Assembly: GCF_015390235.1 (NCBI RefSeq)
Contig: NZ_VUOH01000005.1
Span: 310,001-374,000 of the forward strand
Source: Quadrisphaera sp. INWT6
Lineage (GTDB): Bacteria > Actinomycetota > Actinomycetes > Actinomycetales > Quadrisphaeraceae
Length of the DNA: 64,000 bases
Reading direction: 5' to 3'
Within the stretch, counting starts at the first letter, position 1. Each line of letters begins with the position of its first letter. Under the pieces are notes generated by a model that made no database searches, was not told the origin of the DNA, and saw only the letters and a program-made list of their open reading frames with translations. Shown here in pieces: positions 1-7,284 of the stretch. Both the position numbers and the translations under genes were made by a program.

Positions 1-145
1 CCACCACGGGGCCGGCCGCACCAGCGGGCGTGCAGATCTCGGCGATCGACGGGCTCCTGTCGCCTCGACGGCCCACCGATCGCCAAGACCTGCTCACGCC
101 CTGTCCGAAGCTGTTCGAGGGAGCTGGGTCCGGCTCAGCGCCCGC

Positions 146-520
146 TCACAGCACGCGAGCGGCGATGAGCCGGGCCAGCTCCCGCACGTCGACCTGGGGT
201 CGGAACTCCAGGCGCACGTTGCCGAGCCCGCTGAACCACAGGTCGAGCTCGGCGTCGAGGTCCAAGGTGCCGGCGGTCTCCACGCTGAACGCCTGCACCC
301 GGGAGTACGGCAGCGACGTGAAGTCGCGCTTCCTGCCCGTGAGCCCCTGGACGTCGACGACGACCAGCCGCTTGTCGGTGAACACCACGAAGTCGCGGAT
401 CCCCTTGAAGGCCCGGAGCACCTGCTCACCGGGCACCAGGAGGTCGTGGACCCCGTCGACCACCTCGGCGGGGTCCACCGCCCCCAGCCTCACGATGGAC
501 CCGTTGGTGAGCTCGATCAC
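146..520 (-). CDS. Small PH-domain-like protein, function unknown
   Basis: A 124-residue soluble protein without signal peptide or membrane segment. The alternating hydrophobic pattern, with a core reading FVVFTDKRLVVVDVQGLTG near residues 44-62, resembles bacterial PH-like domains (bPH family), small beta-barrels found as single-domain proteins in actinobacteria; their ligand is generally unknown. The GTG start is chosen because a -10-like TACCGT lies exactly 6 nt upstream and no Shine-Dalgarno is visible, the leaderless pattern seen at many genes here. It sits just downstream of a lacI gene on the same strand (21-nt gap) but need not belong to that unit. The fold is inferred from pattern only. 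Confidence 0.75.
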   Translation of the reverse strand: MIELTNGSIVRLGAVDPAEVVDGVHDLLVPGEQVLRAFKGIRDFVVFTDKRLVVVDVQGLTGRKRDFTSLPYSRVQAFSVETAGTLDLDAELDLWFSGLGNVRLEFRPQVDVRELARLIAARVL

Positions 521-541
521 CCCGCCACGGTAGGTGCGCGG

Positions 542-1642
542 TCAGCGCAGCGGGACGTTGAAGCGGGTGACCACCTGCACCGGTGCCGCCCAGGAGCGCG
601 CTGGGCCGGGGAGCGCCCCGCGGGCCTGCAGCAGCACGCGGGCGGCGCGCCGCAGGTGGGTGCGCAGGTCGTGGTGCAGCACGGCGGAGACACGGCCGGC
701 GCGCAGGAGCGCGAGGTGCTCGGCGGCCAGGTCGTGCACGACGACGACGCGGGGGTGCTGCCCGGCGGCGGCCAGCGAGTCGAGCACGCGCGCCGCTCCC
801 CCGGCGCCGGCGTACATCGCGTAGACCGCCGCGACGGCAGGGCCCCCTGCGCTGGCGAGCACCCAGCGCACCCCGTCGACCACGACCCCGGGCCGCTGCT
901 CGTCGTCGACCACCTCGATGACCTCGCGCGGCCCGAGCACCTCGGTGAACCCCTCGGCGCGCTCGTCCTCGCCGAGGTCAGCCCCACCGCTGCGGACCAC
1001 CAGCACCCGAGCGCGGTGACCATGCAGAAGACCCCCGCGCAGCGACCCGGCGTGCGGGTCTTCTGCATGATCGCGGGGAGGGGCCGCGCCGAGCCACTGG
1101 TCCACCAGGTGCGCCGCGGTGCGACCCGCCCCGCGGTTGTCGAGCCCCGTGTAGGCGACCCGCGCGGACCCCGGCAGGTCGGTGACCAGCGTGACCACCG
1201 GCACGCCCGCTGCGGCGAGCTCGGCGACCGCCGCCACCACGTCGGGGTGCTGCGGCGCCTTGAGGACCACGCCGTCGCTGCGGGAGCGCACCGCCTTGCG
1301 CAGCGCTGCGACGACGGGGGCCGGCCCCGCGCCGTCCTGCCCCTCGAGCAGGTGGAACCGGGCGCGGACGACGGCGGGCCGCAGCCCCGGCAGCTCGGCC
1401 TCCAGCGCCGCGCGGACCTCCACGGAGAAGCGCAGCGGCGCCTGGACGACGACGTCGAGGGTCCAGGTGCGGCCCCCGAGCTGCAGCTGGTCGGCCTGGC
1501 GCTGCAGGTCGGCGATGGCCCGCTCCACCTGGCGGGCGGTGGAGGGCCGCACGCCCTCGCGGCCGTGCAGGGCGCGGTCGACCGTGGCCTCGGACAGGCC
1601 CGCCTGGGCCGCGATCTCGCGGACGCGGAAGGGGTGGCGCAC
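542..1642 (-). CDS. LacI-family transcriptional regulator with an in-frame palindrome insertion
   Basis: A 366-residue LacI/GalR regulator. An N-terminal helix-turn-helix (IAAQAGLSEATVDRALHGR, about residues 7-25) precedes a periplasmic-binding-protein-like sugar-sensing domain. The GTG start is preferred because CATGCT lies 6 nt upstream (leaderless -10 pattern) and it leaves the HTH at the usual distance from the N-terminus. It is divergent from the phyH gene and probably controls part of the cyclitol island. Odd feature: between WLGAAP and RVLVVRSGG the protein carries about 20 extra residues (HAEDPHAGSLRGGLLHGH), encoded by a palindromic DNA element at 1018-1072. In typical family members the two flanking segments nearly abut, so this is probably a surface-loop insertion. 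Confidence 0.9.
   Translation of the reverse strand: MRHPFRVREIAAQAGLSEATVDRALHGREGVRPSTARQVERAIADLQRQADQLQLGGRTWTLDVVVQAPLRFSVEVRAALEAELPGLRPAVVRARFHLLEGQDGAGPAPVVAALRKAVRSRSDGVVLKAPQHPDVVAAVAELAAAGVPVVTLVTDLPGSARVAYTGLDNRGAGRTAAHLVDQWLGAAPPRDHAEDPHAGSLRGGLLHGHRARVLVVRSGGADLGEDERAEGFTEVLGPREVIEVVDDEQRPGVVVDGVRWVLASAGGPAVAAVYAMYAGAGGAARVLDSLAAAGQHPRVVVVHDLAAEHLALLRAGRVSAVLHHDLRTHLRRAARVLLQARGALPGPARSWAAPVQVVTRFNVPLR
1018..1072. repeat. Palindromic element inside lacI coding sequence
   Basis: Two 17-bp arms, 1018-1034 and 1056-1072, pair at 16 of 17 positions around a 21-nt loop; the core arm is ATGCAGAAGACCC. The element is read through in frame by the regulator gene. It shares a GATCATG core with the intergenic palindromes at 3010-3060 and 7112-7184, suggesting one loosely related family. 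Confidence 0.85.
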
Positions 1643-1664
1643 GGGTCCAGCATGGAGGAGCTGC

Positions 1665-1686
1665 TGAGGGGTTTCTGAGGGGTTCA
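1665..1686. promoter_or_regulatory. Two 11-bp direct repeats upstream of lacI
   Basis: TGAGGGGTTTC at 1665-1675 is followed directly by TGAGGGGTTCA at 1676-1686. The copies are spaced about one helical turn and lie 23-44 bp upstream of the lacI start, in the gap shared with the divergent phyH gene. This is a plausible regulator-binding site; no protein is assigned to it. Confidence 0.4.
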
Positions 1687-1779
1687 GGGCCTCCGCCGCG
1701 ACCGGCGCGCACCTAGCGTCGTCGTCACGGCGAACCCTCCTCACCCCGCCACCGCTCCTCGACGCTGAGAGGCACCACG

Positions 1780-2997
1780 ATGACCGCCACCCCGACCCGG
1801 CCCGCCACCACGCCGGCGCGCACCAGCGCACCCACCGGCTGGTACTCCCCCGCCGACTGCTCCCTGGACGACTTCCGCGCCCTGGTCGAGGGCGGCCTGG
1901 CGTCCACCGACCTGGCCGACTACCCGTGCGCCGACTCCCTCGAGCAGGGCGTGCTCGTCTACGGCGCGCGGCTGCGCGAGCACACCACCACGCCGGAGGG
2001 CCGCCGCGACGTGCAGGCGGAGCTCGCCCGCGCCCTGGTCGACGGGCCCGGCATCGTCGTCTTCACGGGTGCGTTCGAGCACGGCGTCGTCGACGCGGCC
2101 ACCGAGGTCTTCACCCAGGTGATCGCCGAGCAGAAGGCGGCCGGCACGGCCTCGGGCGACCACTTCGCCAAGCCCGGGGCCAACGACAGGATCTGGGGCG
2201 CCCTGGACAAGTTCGCCGTCCGGGCCCCGGAGGCCTTCGCGGACTACTACGCGAACGACGCCCTCGCCCTCGTCTCCGAGGCGTGGCTCGGCTCGGGCTA
2301 CCAGGTGACCTCCCAGGTCAACGTGGTGAACCCCGGCGGGCAGGCGCAGACCGCGCACCGCGACTACCACCTGGGCTTCATGAGCCAGGAGCAGGCGGCG
2401 GGCTTCCCGGCGCAGGTGCACGCACTCTCCCCGGTGCTGACGCTGCAGGGCGCGGTGGCGCACGTCGACATGCCGGTGGAGACCGGCCCGACGCTCTACC
2501 TGCCGCACTCGCAGAAGTACCCGGCGGGCTACATCGCCTTCCACCAGCCCGAGTTCACCGAGTACTTCCTCGCCAACTTCGTGCAGCTGCCACTGGCCAA
2601 GGGCGACGCGGCCTTCTTCAACCCCGCCCTCTTCCACGGCGCCGGCACCAACCGCAGCGCCGACGTGCGCCGCATGGCGAACCTGCTGCAGGTGTCGTCC
2701 GGCTTCGGGCGCGCGATGGAGGTCGTCGACAGGACGGCGATGACGAAGGCCCTGTTCGAGACCCTGAGCGCCCAGAAGGCGGCGGGCGTCGACGAGCGCT
2801 CGCTGCGCAACGTGGTGGCGGCCTCGGCCGAGGGCTACGCCTTCCCGACCAACCTCGACCGCGACCAGCCGATCGGCGGCCTCGCGCCGCAGAGCCAGGC
2901 CGAGCTGGTCTGGCAGGCCCTGTCCGAGGGGTGGGACCGCGCCGCGCTCGTCGAGGCCCTCGACGCCCAGCGGGAGCGCCGCCGCTCCGCCGTCTGA
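1780..2997 (+). CDS. Phytanoyl-CoA dioxygenase (PhyH) family Fe(II)/2-oxoglutarate oxygenase
   Basis: A 405-residue cytosolic protein of the PhyH family, non-haem iron oxygenases that use 2-oxoglutarate. The facial triad is visible as H193-x-D195 in TAHRDYHLG and a distal His near residue 286 in NPALFHGAGTN; Arg residues for 2-oxoglutarate follow in NRSADVRRM. The ATG is preceded by a GAGAGGC ribosome-binding site. It opens the plus-strand side of the cyclitol island and is followed by a strong hairpin (3010-3060), after which iolG appears to have its own promoter, so it is probably monocistronic. The island suggests a small polyol or sugar-derived substrate, but PhyH substrates cannot be read from sequence. 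Confidence 0.88.
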   Translation: MTATPTRPATTPARTSAPTGWYSPADCSLDDFRALVEGGLASTDLADYPCADSLEQGVLVYGARLREHTTTPEGRRDVQAELARALVDGPGIVVFTGAFEHGVVDAATEVFTQVIAEQKAAGTASGDHFAKPGANDRIWGALDKFAVRAPEAFADYYANDALALVSEAWLGSGYQVTSQVNVVNPGGQAQTAHRDYHLGFMSQEQAAGFPAQVHALSPVLTLQGAVAHVDMPVETGPTLYLPHSQKYPAGYIAFHQPEFTEYFLANFVQLPLAKGDAAFFNPALFHGAGTNRSADVRRMANLLQVSSGFGRAMEVVDRTAMTKALFETLSAQKAAGVDERSLRNVVAASAEGYAFPTNLDRDQPIGGLAPQSQAELVWQALSEGWDRAALVEALDAQRERRRSAV

Positions 2998-3009
2998 CCC
3001 ACCCCGACC

Positions 3010-3060
3010 GTGATCATGGGATCCGTGCACAGCGCCCCTGTGCACGGATCCCATGATCAC
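3010..3060. terminator. Long perfect palindrome downstream of phyH
   Basis: Perfect 21-bp arms at 3010-3030 and 3040-3060 surround a 9-nt loop; pairing extends outward a few more bases with one mismatch. The left arm begins GTGATCATGGGATCC. It lies 13 nt after the phyH stop and could act as a terminator, although no T tract follows. Perfect identity of the arms is more than a terminator needs. Confidence 0.7.
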
Positions 3061-3072
3061 GCTCGGTGGGGG

Positions 3073-3103
3073 TTGACGGTATGACCTGACAACTCGCTAG
3101 CAT
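3073..3103 (+). promoter_or_regulatory. Putative iolG promoter
   Basis: TTGACG at 3073-3078 and TAGCAT at 3098-3103 resemble -35 and -10 boxes, separated by 19 bp (slightly long). They lie between the phyH-distal palindrome and the ribosome-binding site of iolG, so iolG should start a new transcription unit. Confidence 0.5.
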
Positions 3104-3158
3104 CGCCGCGCGGCGCCGCAGCGCTCCCGCACGATCTCGACGACGAGGAGCCCCTCCG

Positions 3159-4178
3159 GTGACCAGTCCCGCCACGCCCGTGCGCATCGCCCTCGTCGGC
3201 AGCGGCCGGATCGGCCAGGTGCACGCCCTGAGCATCCACCGCGCCGAGGGCGCCGTGCTGCAGGTCGTCGCCGACCCGTTCATCTCGGGGGCGGCGTCCG
3301 TGGTCGAGCGCTTCGGCGGACGCGCCACCACCGACGCCCTCGAGGCCATCACCGCCGACGACGTCGACGCCGTCGTGGTCGCCTCCCCCACCTCCACGCA
3401 CGTCGACCTGATCGCCGCCTGCCTCGACGCCGGCAAGCCGGTGCTGTGCGAGAAGCCGATCGACCTCGACACCGCCCGCGTCGACGGCCTCCGCGCCCGT
3501 GCGGCCGCCGCCGGCACGCCCGTGGCCCTCGGTTTCAACCGGCGCTTCGACCCGCACTTCGCCGAGCTCCACCGCCGCGTCACCGCCGGCGAGGTGGGCC
3601 CGCTGGAGCAGCTGACCATCATCAGCCGCGACCCCGCACCCGCCCCCGAGGACTACATCAAGGTCTCCGGCGGCATCTTCCGCGACATGACCATCCACGA
3701 CTTCGACACCGCGCGCTGGTTCGTGCCCGACGTCGTCGCCGTCACCGCGGTGGGCCTGCGGCAGTTCTCCGACGTCATCGCGAAGCACGACGACTTCGAC
3801 GGCGCCGTCGTCACCCTCGTCGGAGCGGGCGGGCAGTCGGTGACCATCACCAACTCCCGCCACTGCGCCGCCGGCTACGACCAGCGCCTCGAGGCCACCG
3901 GCCCGCTGGGCACGCTGAGCGTCGGCAACGTCACCGACACCCTGGTCCGCTCGTCCAACGGCACCTCGGGCGACGCCGGCGCGGCCTTCCAGACGTTCTT
4001 CCTGGAGCGCTACAGCCAGGCGTACTCCGCCGAGCTCGAGGCCTTCCTCGTGGCCGTCCGCGGCGGAGAGATGACCAACCCGGGCTACGAGGACGGGCGC
4101 GCCGCGCTCCTGCTCGCCGACGCCGCCGGGGTCTCGGCCCGCGAGGGCCGGACCGTGCGCGTCGACCTCACCGCCTGA
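3159..4178 (+). CDS. iolG: Inositol 2-dehydrogenase (Gfo/Idh/MocA family)
   Basis: A 339-residue NAD-dependent dehydrogenase that oxidises myo-inositol to 2-keto-inositol (scyllo-inosose). A Rossmann fold opens with VGSGRIGQVHA (about residues 13-23); the EKP motif gives Lys99; the catalytic Asp176 and His180 lie in DMTIHDFDTARW. The segment SRDPAPAPEDYIKVSGG is characteristic of IolG. The GTG start has a GAGGAG ribosome-binding site. The following TIM-barrel gene starts 5 nt after the stop, indicating one operon. This is the clearest pathway anchor of the island; a closely related polyol specificity remains possible. Confidence 0.93.
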   Translation: MTSPATPVRIALVGSGRIGQVHALSIHRAEGAVLQVVADPFISGAASVVERFGGRATTDALEAITADDVDAVVVASPTSTHVDLIAACLDAGKPVLCEKPIDLDTARVDGLRARAAAAGTPVALGFNRRFDPHFAELHRRVTAGEVGPLEQLTIISRDPAPAPEDYIKVSGGIFRDMTIHDFDTARWFVPDVVAVTAVGLRQFSDVIAKHDDFDGAVVTLVGAGGQSVTITNSRHCAAGYDQRLEATGPLGTLSVGNVTDTLVRSSNGTSGDAGAAFQTFFLERYSQAYSAELEAFLVAVRGGEMTNPGYEDGRAALLLADAAGVSAREGRTVRVDLTA

Positions 4179-4183
4179 CACCC

Positions 4184-5056
4184 GTGGCCCACGCCGCCGG
4201 CGCGCCGGAGCTCGTCGCCACCTGCTGGACCTCGGCGGGCGACGTGCTGCCGGCGGCTCCCGACGAGCGCAGCCCCCTGCCGCTGGCCGACCGCGTGCGC
4301 GCCGTCGCCGCCAGCGGCTGGGTGGGCCTCGGCCTGCTCCACGCCGACCTCGCCCCGCTCGGCGCCGACGGCCTGGCCGAGCTGGCCACCCTGCTGCACG
4401 AGAGCGGTCTCCGCCACGTCGAGGTCGAGCTGCTCGACGGCTGGTGGGGCGACGACGACGCGTGGCGCCCGCGGTGGGAGCTGCTGCTCGCGGCGGCGCG
4501 CGCCCTCGGTGCCGCGTCCGTGAAGGCCACGCCCCCGCCCGCGGAGCACCCGAGCGCGGGGCAGCCGGACCTGCTGGTCCCGCGCCTGCGGGCCCTCGCC
4601 GCCGAGGCGGCCGACGCCGGCACCCGCCTCGCCCTCGAGCCCCTGCCCTGGACGGCCGTGAGGAGCATCCCCGCGGGCGCTGACCTGGCGCGCGCCGTCG
4701 ACCACGCGGCGTTCGGGCTGTGCGTCGACGCGTGGCACGTCTTCCGCGCCGGCACCACCCTCGACGAGCTCGCCGCCAGCCTCGCGCCGGGCCCTGCTGG
4801 CCTGGTGGTCGGGGTCGAGCTCGACGACGCCGACGCCGAGGTGGTGGGCACCCTCTTCGAGGACACGCGCGACCACCGCCGCTACTGCGGTGAGGGCGTG
4901 TTCGACCTGCCCGGCCTGGTGCGCGTGCTGCGCGACGCCGGGTACGACGGGCCCTGGGGCGTCGAGGCCCTGTCGGCCGAGCACCGCGCGACCCCCCTCG
5001 AGCCGGGCCTGGTGCGTGCCCGCGACGCCGCGCTCGCCGTCCTGTCCCGCTCCTGA
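4184..5056 (+). CDS. TIM-barrel sugar phosphate isomerase/epimerase family protein
   Basis: A 290-residue AP-endonuclease-2-type TIM barrel (xylose-isomerase-like fold), the superfamily of IolE, IolH, IolI and 3-keto-sugar lyases. Acidic and His residues at strand ends, such as ALEPLPW, CVDAWHVF and VELDD, fit the metal-binding barrel, and GYDGPWGVE is a usual C-terminal signature. The GTG at 4184 is chosen because it lies just after the iolG stop and keeps the barrel complete. It is probably cotranscribed with iolG and acts on the keto product or a related cyclic sugar. Whether it is an isomerase, epimerase or dehydratase is not resolved. Confidence 0.82.
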   Translation: MAHAAGAPELVATCWTSAGDVLPAAPDERSPLPLADRVRAVAASGWVGLGLLHADLAPLGADGLAELATLLHESGLRHVEVELLDGWWGDDDAWRPRWELLLAAARALGAASVKATPPPAEHPSAGQPDLLVPRLRALAAEAADAGTRLALEPLPWTAVRSIPAGADLARAVDHAAFGLCVDAWHVFRAGTTLDELAASLAPGPAGLVVGVELDDADAEVVGTLFEDTRDHRRYCGEGVFDLPGLVRVLRDAGYDGPWGVEALSAEHRATPLEPGLVRARDAALAVLSRS

Positions 5057-5125
5057 CCCACCCCTCACACCCGCCCCCCAGACCCGTCCCTCAGACCCGC
5101 AGCACCAGACCCCGGAGGACCCCCC

Positions 5126-6007
5126 GTGACCGACCTGAAGATCGCCGGTGCGCCCATCACCTGGGGCGTGTGCGAGGTGCCCGGCTGGGGCGCCCAGCTG
5201 CCCGTGGAGCGCGTGCTGCGCGAGATGGTGCAGCTCGGCCTCACCGCCACCGAGTTCGGGCCCGAGGGCTTCCTCCCCGTGGAGCCGGCCGACCGCGCCG
5301 CGGCCCTGCGCGCGAGCGGCCTGGAGGCCGCGGGCGGGTTCGTGCCCGTCGTCCTGCACGACCCCGAGCGCGACCCCCTGCCCGCGCTGCGCTTCGAGCT
5401 CGAGGCGTTCGTCGCCGCGGGTGCCGGCGTCGTGGTCCTGTCCGCCGACTCGGGGCTCTCGGGGTACGACGAGCGCGTCGAGCTCGACGAGACCGGCTGG
5501 TCCACCCTGCTGACCAACCTGGGCCGCGCCCGCGACGCCGCCGCGGAGGTCGGCGTCCTCGCCGTCCTGCACCCGCACGTGGGGACGCTCGTGGAGTCGC
5601 GCGCCGACGTCGAGCGCGTGCTCGACGGCACCGACGTGGGCCTCTGCCTCGACTCCGGACACCTGCTCATCGGCGGCACCGACCCCGTCGAGCTGGCTCG
5701 CGACCACGCGGCGCGGATCCGCCACGTGCACCTCAAGGACGTGCACCTGCCCACCGCGCAGCGCGTGCGTGACGGCGAGATCACCTACTACGAGGCGGTG
5801 CAGCAAGGCCTGTACCGCCCGCTGGGCCAGGGCGACGTCGACGTGCGCTCGCTGCTGCAGTCGCTGCTGGGCGCCGGGTACGACGGCTGGTTCGTGCTGG
5901 AGCAGGACACCGTGCTCCAGCTGCTGCCGGAGGAGGGCGAGGGCCCGGTGGCCGACGCCGGCGCCAGCGCCGAGCACCTGCGCTCCCTGGCGGCCGAGCT
6001 CGCCTGA
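5126..6007 (+). CDS. IolE/MocC-like TIM-barrel protein (inosose dehydratase or sugar isomerase)
   Basis: A 293-residue TIM barrel of the IolE/MocC group. The N-terminus APITWGVCEVPGWG followed by ATEFGPEGFLP is typical of actinobacterial inosose-dehydratase-like proteins; metal-site residues occur in VLHPHVGT, CLDSGH, HVHLKDV and VLEQD. It would dehydrate 2-keto-inositol or act on a related keto-sugar. A GGAGG box precedes the GTG start. It follows the preceding barrel by 69 nt, presumably in the iolG operon. It differs from the third barrel at 10659, so the two are unlikely to be redundant copies. The exact reaction is inferred from neighbours. Confidence 0.82.
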   Translation: MTDLKIAGAPITWGVCEVPGWGAQLPVERVLREMVQLGLTATEFGPEGFLPVEPADRAAALRASGLEAAGGFVPVVLHDPERDPLPALRFELEAFVAAGAGVVVLSADSGLSGYDERVELDETGWSTLLTNLGRARDAAAEVGVLAVLHPHVGTLVESRADVERVLDGTDVGLCLDSGHLLIGGTDPVELARDHAARIRHVHLKDVHLPTAQRVRDGEITYYEAVQQGLYRPLGQGDVDVRSLLQSLLGAGYDGWFVLEQDTVLQLLPEEGEGPVADAGASAEHLRSLAAELA

Positions 6008-6063
6008 GGTCACCTGACCTCGTCCTGGACGGGCGGCGGTCACCGGCGTGCCAGGCTGCGCCG

Positions 6064-7074
6064 GTGACCCGCCCGCCGACGATCCGCGACGTCGCCGCCC
6101 GCGCCGGGGTGTCGAAGTCGCTGGTGTCCCTGGTCATCAACGGCTCACCCCTGGTGCGCGACGAGAAGCGCGCTGCCGTCCTGGCGGCCGTGGAAGAGCT
6201 GGGGTTCCGGCCCAGCGCCACGGCCCGCCACCTGACCACGCGCCGCACGGGGGCGGTGGGCGTGCTGGTCACCGACCTGCGCAACCCCTGGTACGCCGAC
6301 GCCCTCGACGCCGTCCACGCCCGGCTGCACGCCGCGGGTGCCACGATGCTGCTGGGTGACGCCCGCCTCGACGCCGCGGCCGAGGGGCGCGTGCTCCACA
6401 CCTTCGTGGACCTGCGCCTCGACGGACTGGTGCTGGTGGGCTCCCTCGAGCCGACGCCGGCCGTGCTCGACGCCGCCCAGCGCCTCCCCACCGTGGTGGC
6501 GGGGGCCCGCGACGTCGACCTGCCCGGCGTCGACGTCAGCGTGCAGGACGACGACGCCGGAGCCCGGCTCGCCACCGGCCACCTGCTCGCCCTGGGGCAC
6601 CGGCGCCTGGCGCACCTGGCGGGTGCGTCCGGGGCCGTGATGCGGGTCCGCGAGGAGGGCTTCGAGGCCGCCGTCGCCGCGGCGGAGGGGGTCCGGGGTG
6701 AGGTGGTGCGGACGGCCATGACCGAGGACGCCGGCTACCTCGCGGCGCTCGAGCTGCTGAGCCGCTCCGAGGAAGACCGGCCCACGGCGGTCTTCGCCGC
6801 CGCCGACGTCGCGGCGCTGGGGGTGCTGCGCGCCGCGGCCCAGTGCGGGCTGCGGGTGCCCGAGGACCTGTCCGTGGTCGGCTTCGACGACGTGCCGCTG
6901 GCGCGCCTGCCCGGCACGGCCCTGACCACGGTCGACCCGAGCAGCGCCGCGGTGGGGGCCACCGCCGTCGACCTGCTCATGGACCGGGTGGCAGACCCGG
7001 GCCGCGAGCGGCGGGTCGAGGTGGCGCCCACGTCGCTCGTCGTCCGCCGGACCACCGCGCCCCCGCGCACCTGA
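6064..7074 (+). CDS. LacI-family transcriptional regulator
   Basis: A 336-residue LacI regulator. The HTH near the N-terminus reads IRDVAARAGVSKSLVSLVING and is followed by a sugar-binding core ending in VVGFDDVPLARL and the usual LTTVDPS segment. The GTG start is supported by CAGGCT 6 nt upstream with no Shine-Dalgarno (leaderless). It stands between the iolG operon and the three-dehydrogenase operon and is the natural candidate to bind the palindrome at 7252-7267. Five CCCCAG hexamers follow the stop directly. Confidence 0.92.
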   Translation: MTRPPTIRDVAARAGVSKSLVSLVINGSPLVRDEKRAAVLAAVEELGFRPSATARHLTTRRTGAVGVLVTDLRNPWYADALDAVHARLHAAGATMLLGDARLDAAAEGRVLHTFVDLRLDGLVLVGSLEPTPAVLDAAQRLPTVVAGARDVDLPGVDVSVQDDDAGARLATGHLLALGHRRLAHLAGASGAVMRVREEGFEAAVAAAEGVRGEVVRTAMTEDAGYLAALELLSRSEEDRPTAVFAAADVAALGVLRAAAQCGLRVPEDLSVVGFDDVPLARLPGTALTTVDPSSAAVGATAVDLLMDRVADPGRERRVEVAPTSLVVRRTTAPPRT

Positions 7075-7104
7075 CCCCAGCCCCAGCCCCAGCCCCAGCC
7101 CCAG
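7075..7104. repeat. CCCCAG hexamer, five tandem copies
   Basis: Five perfect CCCCAG units start immediately after the TGA of the lacI gene and run into the palindromic element at 7112-7184. It is non-coding and probably slippage-prone. Confidence 0.9.
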
Positions 7105-7111
7105 CCCTCCT

Positions 7112-7184
7112 CGACGATCATGCACCTCCGCGCCACGTCGCTCGCCACCCCTCCGCGGTGTGGCGCTCAGGTGCGTGATCGTCG
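7112..7184. repeat. Intergenic palindromic element, related to the one at 13394-13534
   Basis: Arms 7112-7127 (CGACGATCATGCACCT) and 7169-7184 pair with one mismatch. An inner GCGCCAC/GTGGCGC pair and outer CCTCCT/AGGAGG repeats give a multi-stem structure. Its right half, GTGTGGCGC then GCGTGATCGTCGCGGAGG, recurs almost unchanged at 13510-13540. It may also terminate the lacI transcript. Confidence 0.75.
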
Positions 7185-7213
7185 CGGAGGAGGTGGCAGC
7201 GGGTGCCGGGGCG

Positions 7214-7243
7214 TTGACGCGGCAGCGGGCCAGGCCCCACGAT
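7214..7243 (+). promoter_or_regulatory. Putative promoter of the three-dehydrogenase operon
   Basis: TTGACG at 7214-7219 and CACGAT at 7238-7243 are separated by 18 bp. The start point would fall at about 7250, directly on the operator palindrome, which fits repression by a LacI protein. Confidence 0.5.
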
Positions 7244-7251
7244 GAGACCTG

Positions 7252-7267
7252 TTTGGACCGGTCCAAA
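7252..7267. promoter_or_regulatory. LacI-type operator palindrome
   Basis: TTTGGACCGGTCCAAA is a perfect 16-bp palindrome with the central CG step usual for LacI-family operators. It lies 17 bp upstream of the GTG of the first oxidoreductase gene and covers the expected transcription start. The LacI gene at 6064-7074, just upstream, is the likely cognate regulator. Confidence 0.85.
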
Positions 7268-7284
7268 GACGTGAGGGGTCAACG

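Noticed and set aside
1..145. Partial gene at the left edge
   Set aside because: No frame gives a recognisable protein or a plausible C-terminus in these 145 bases; I see nothing that can be supported.
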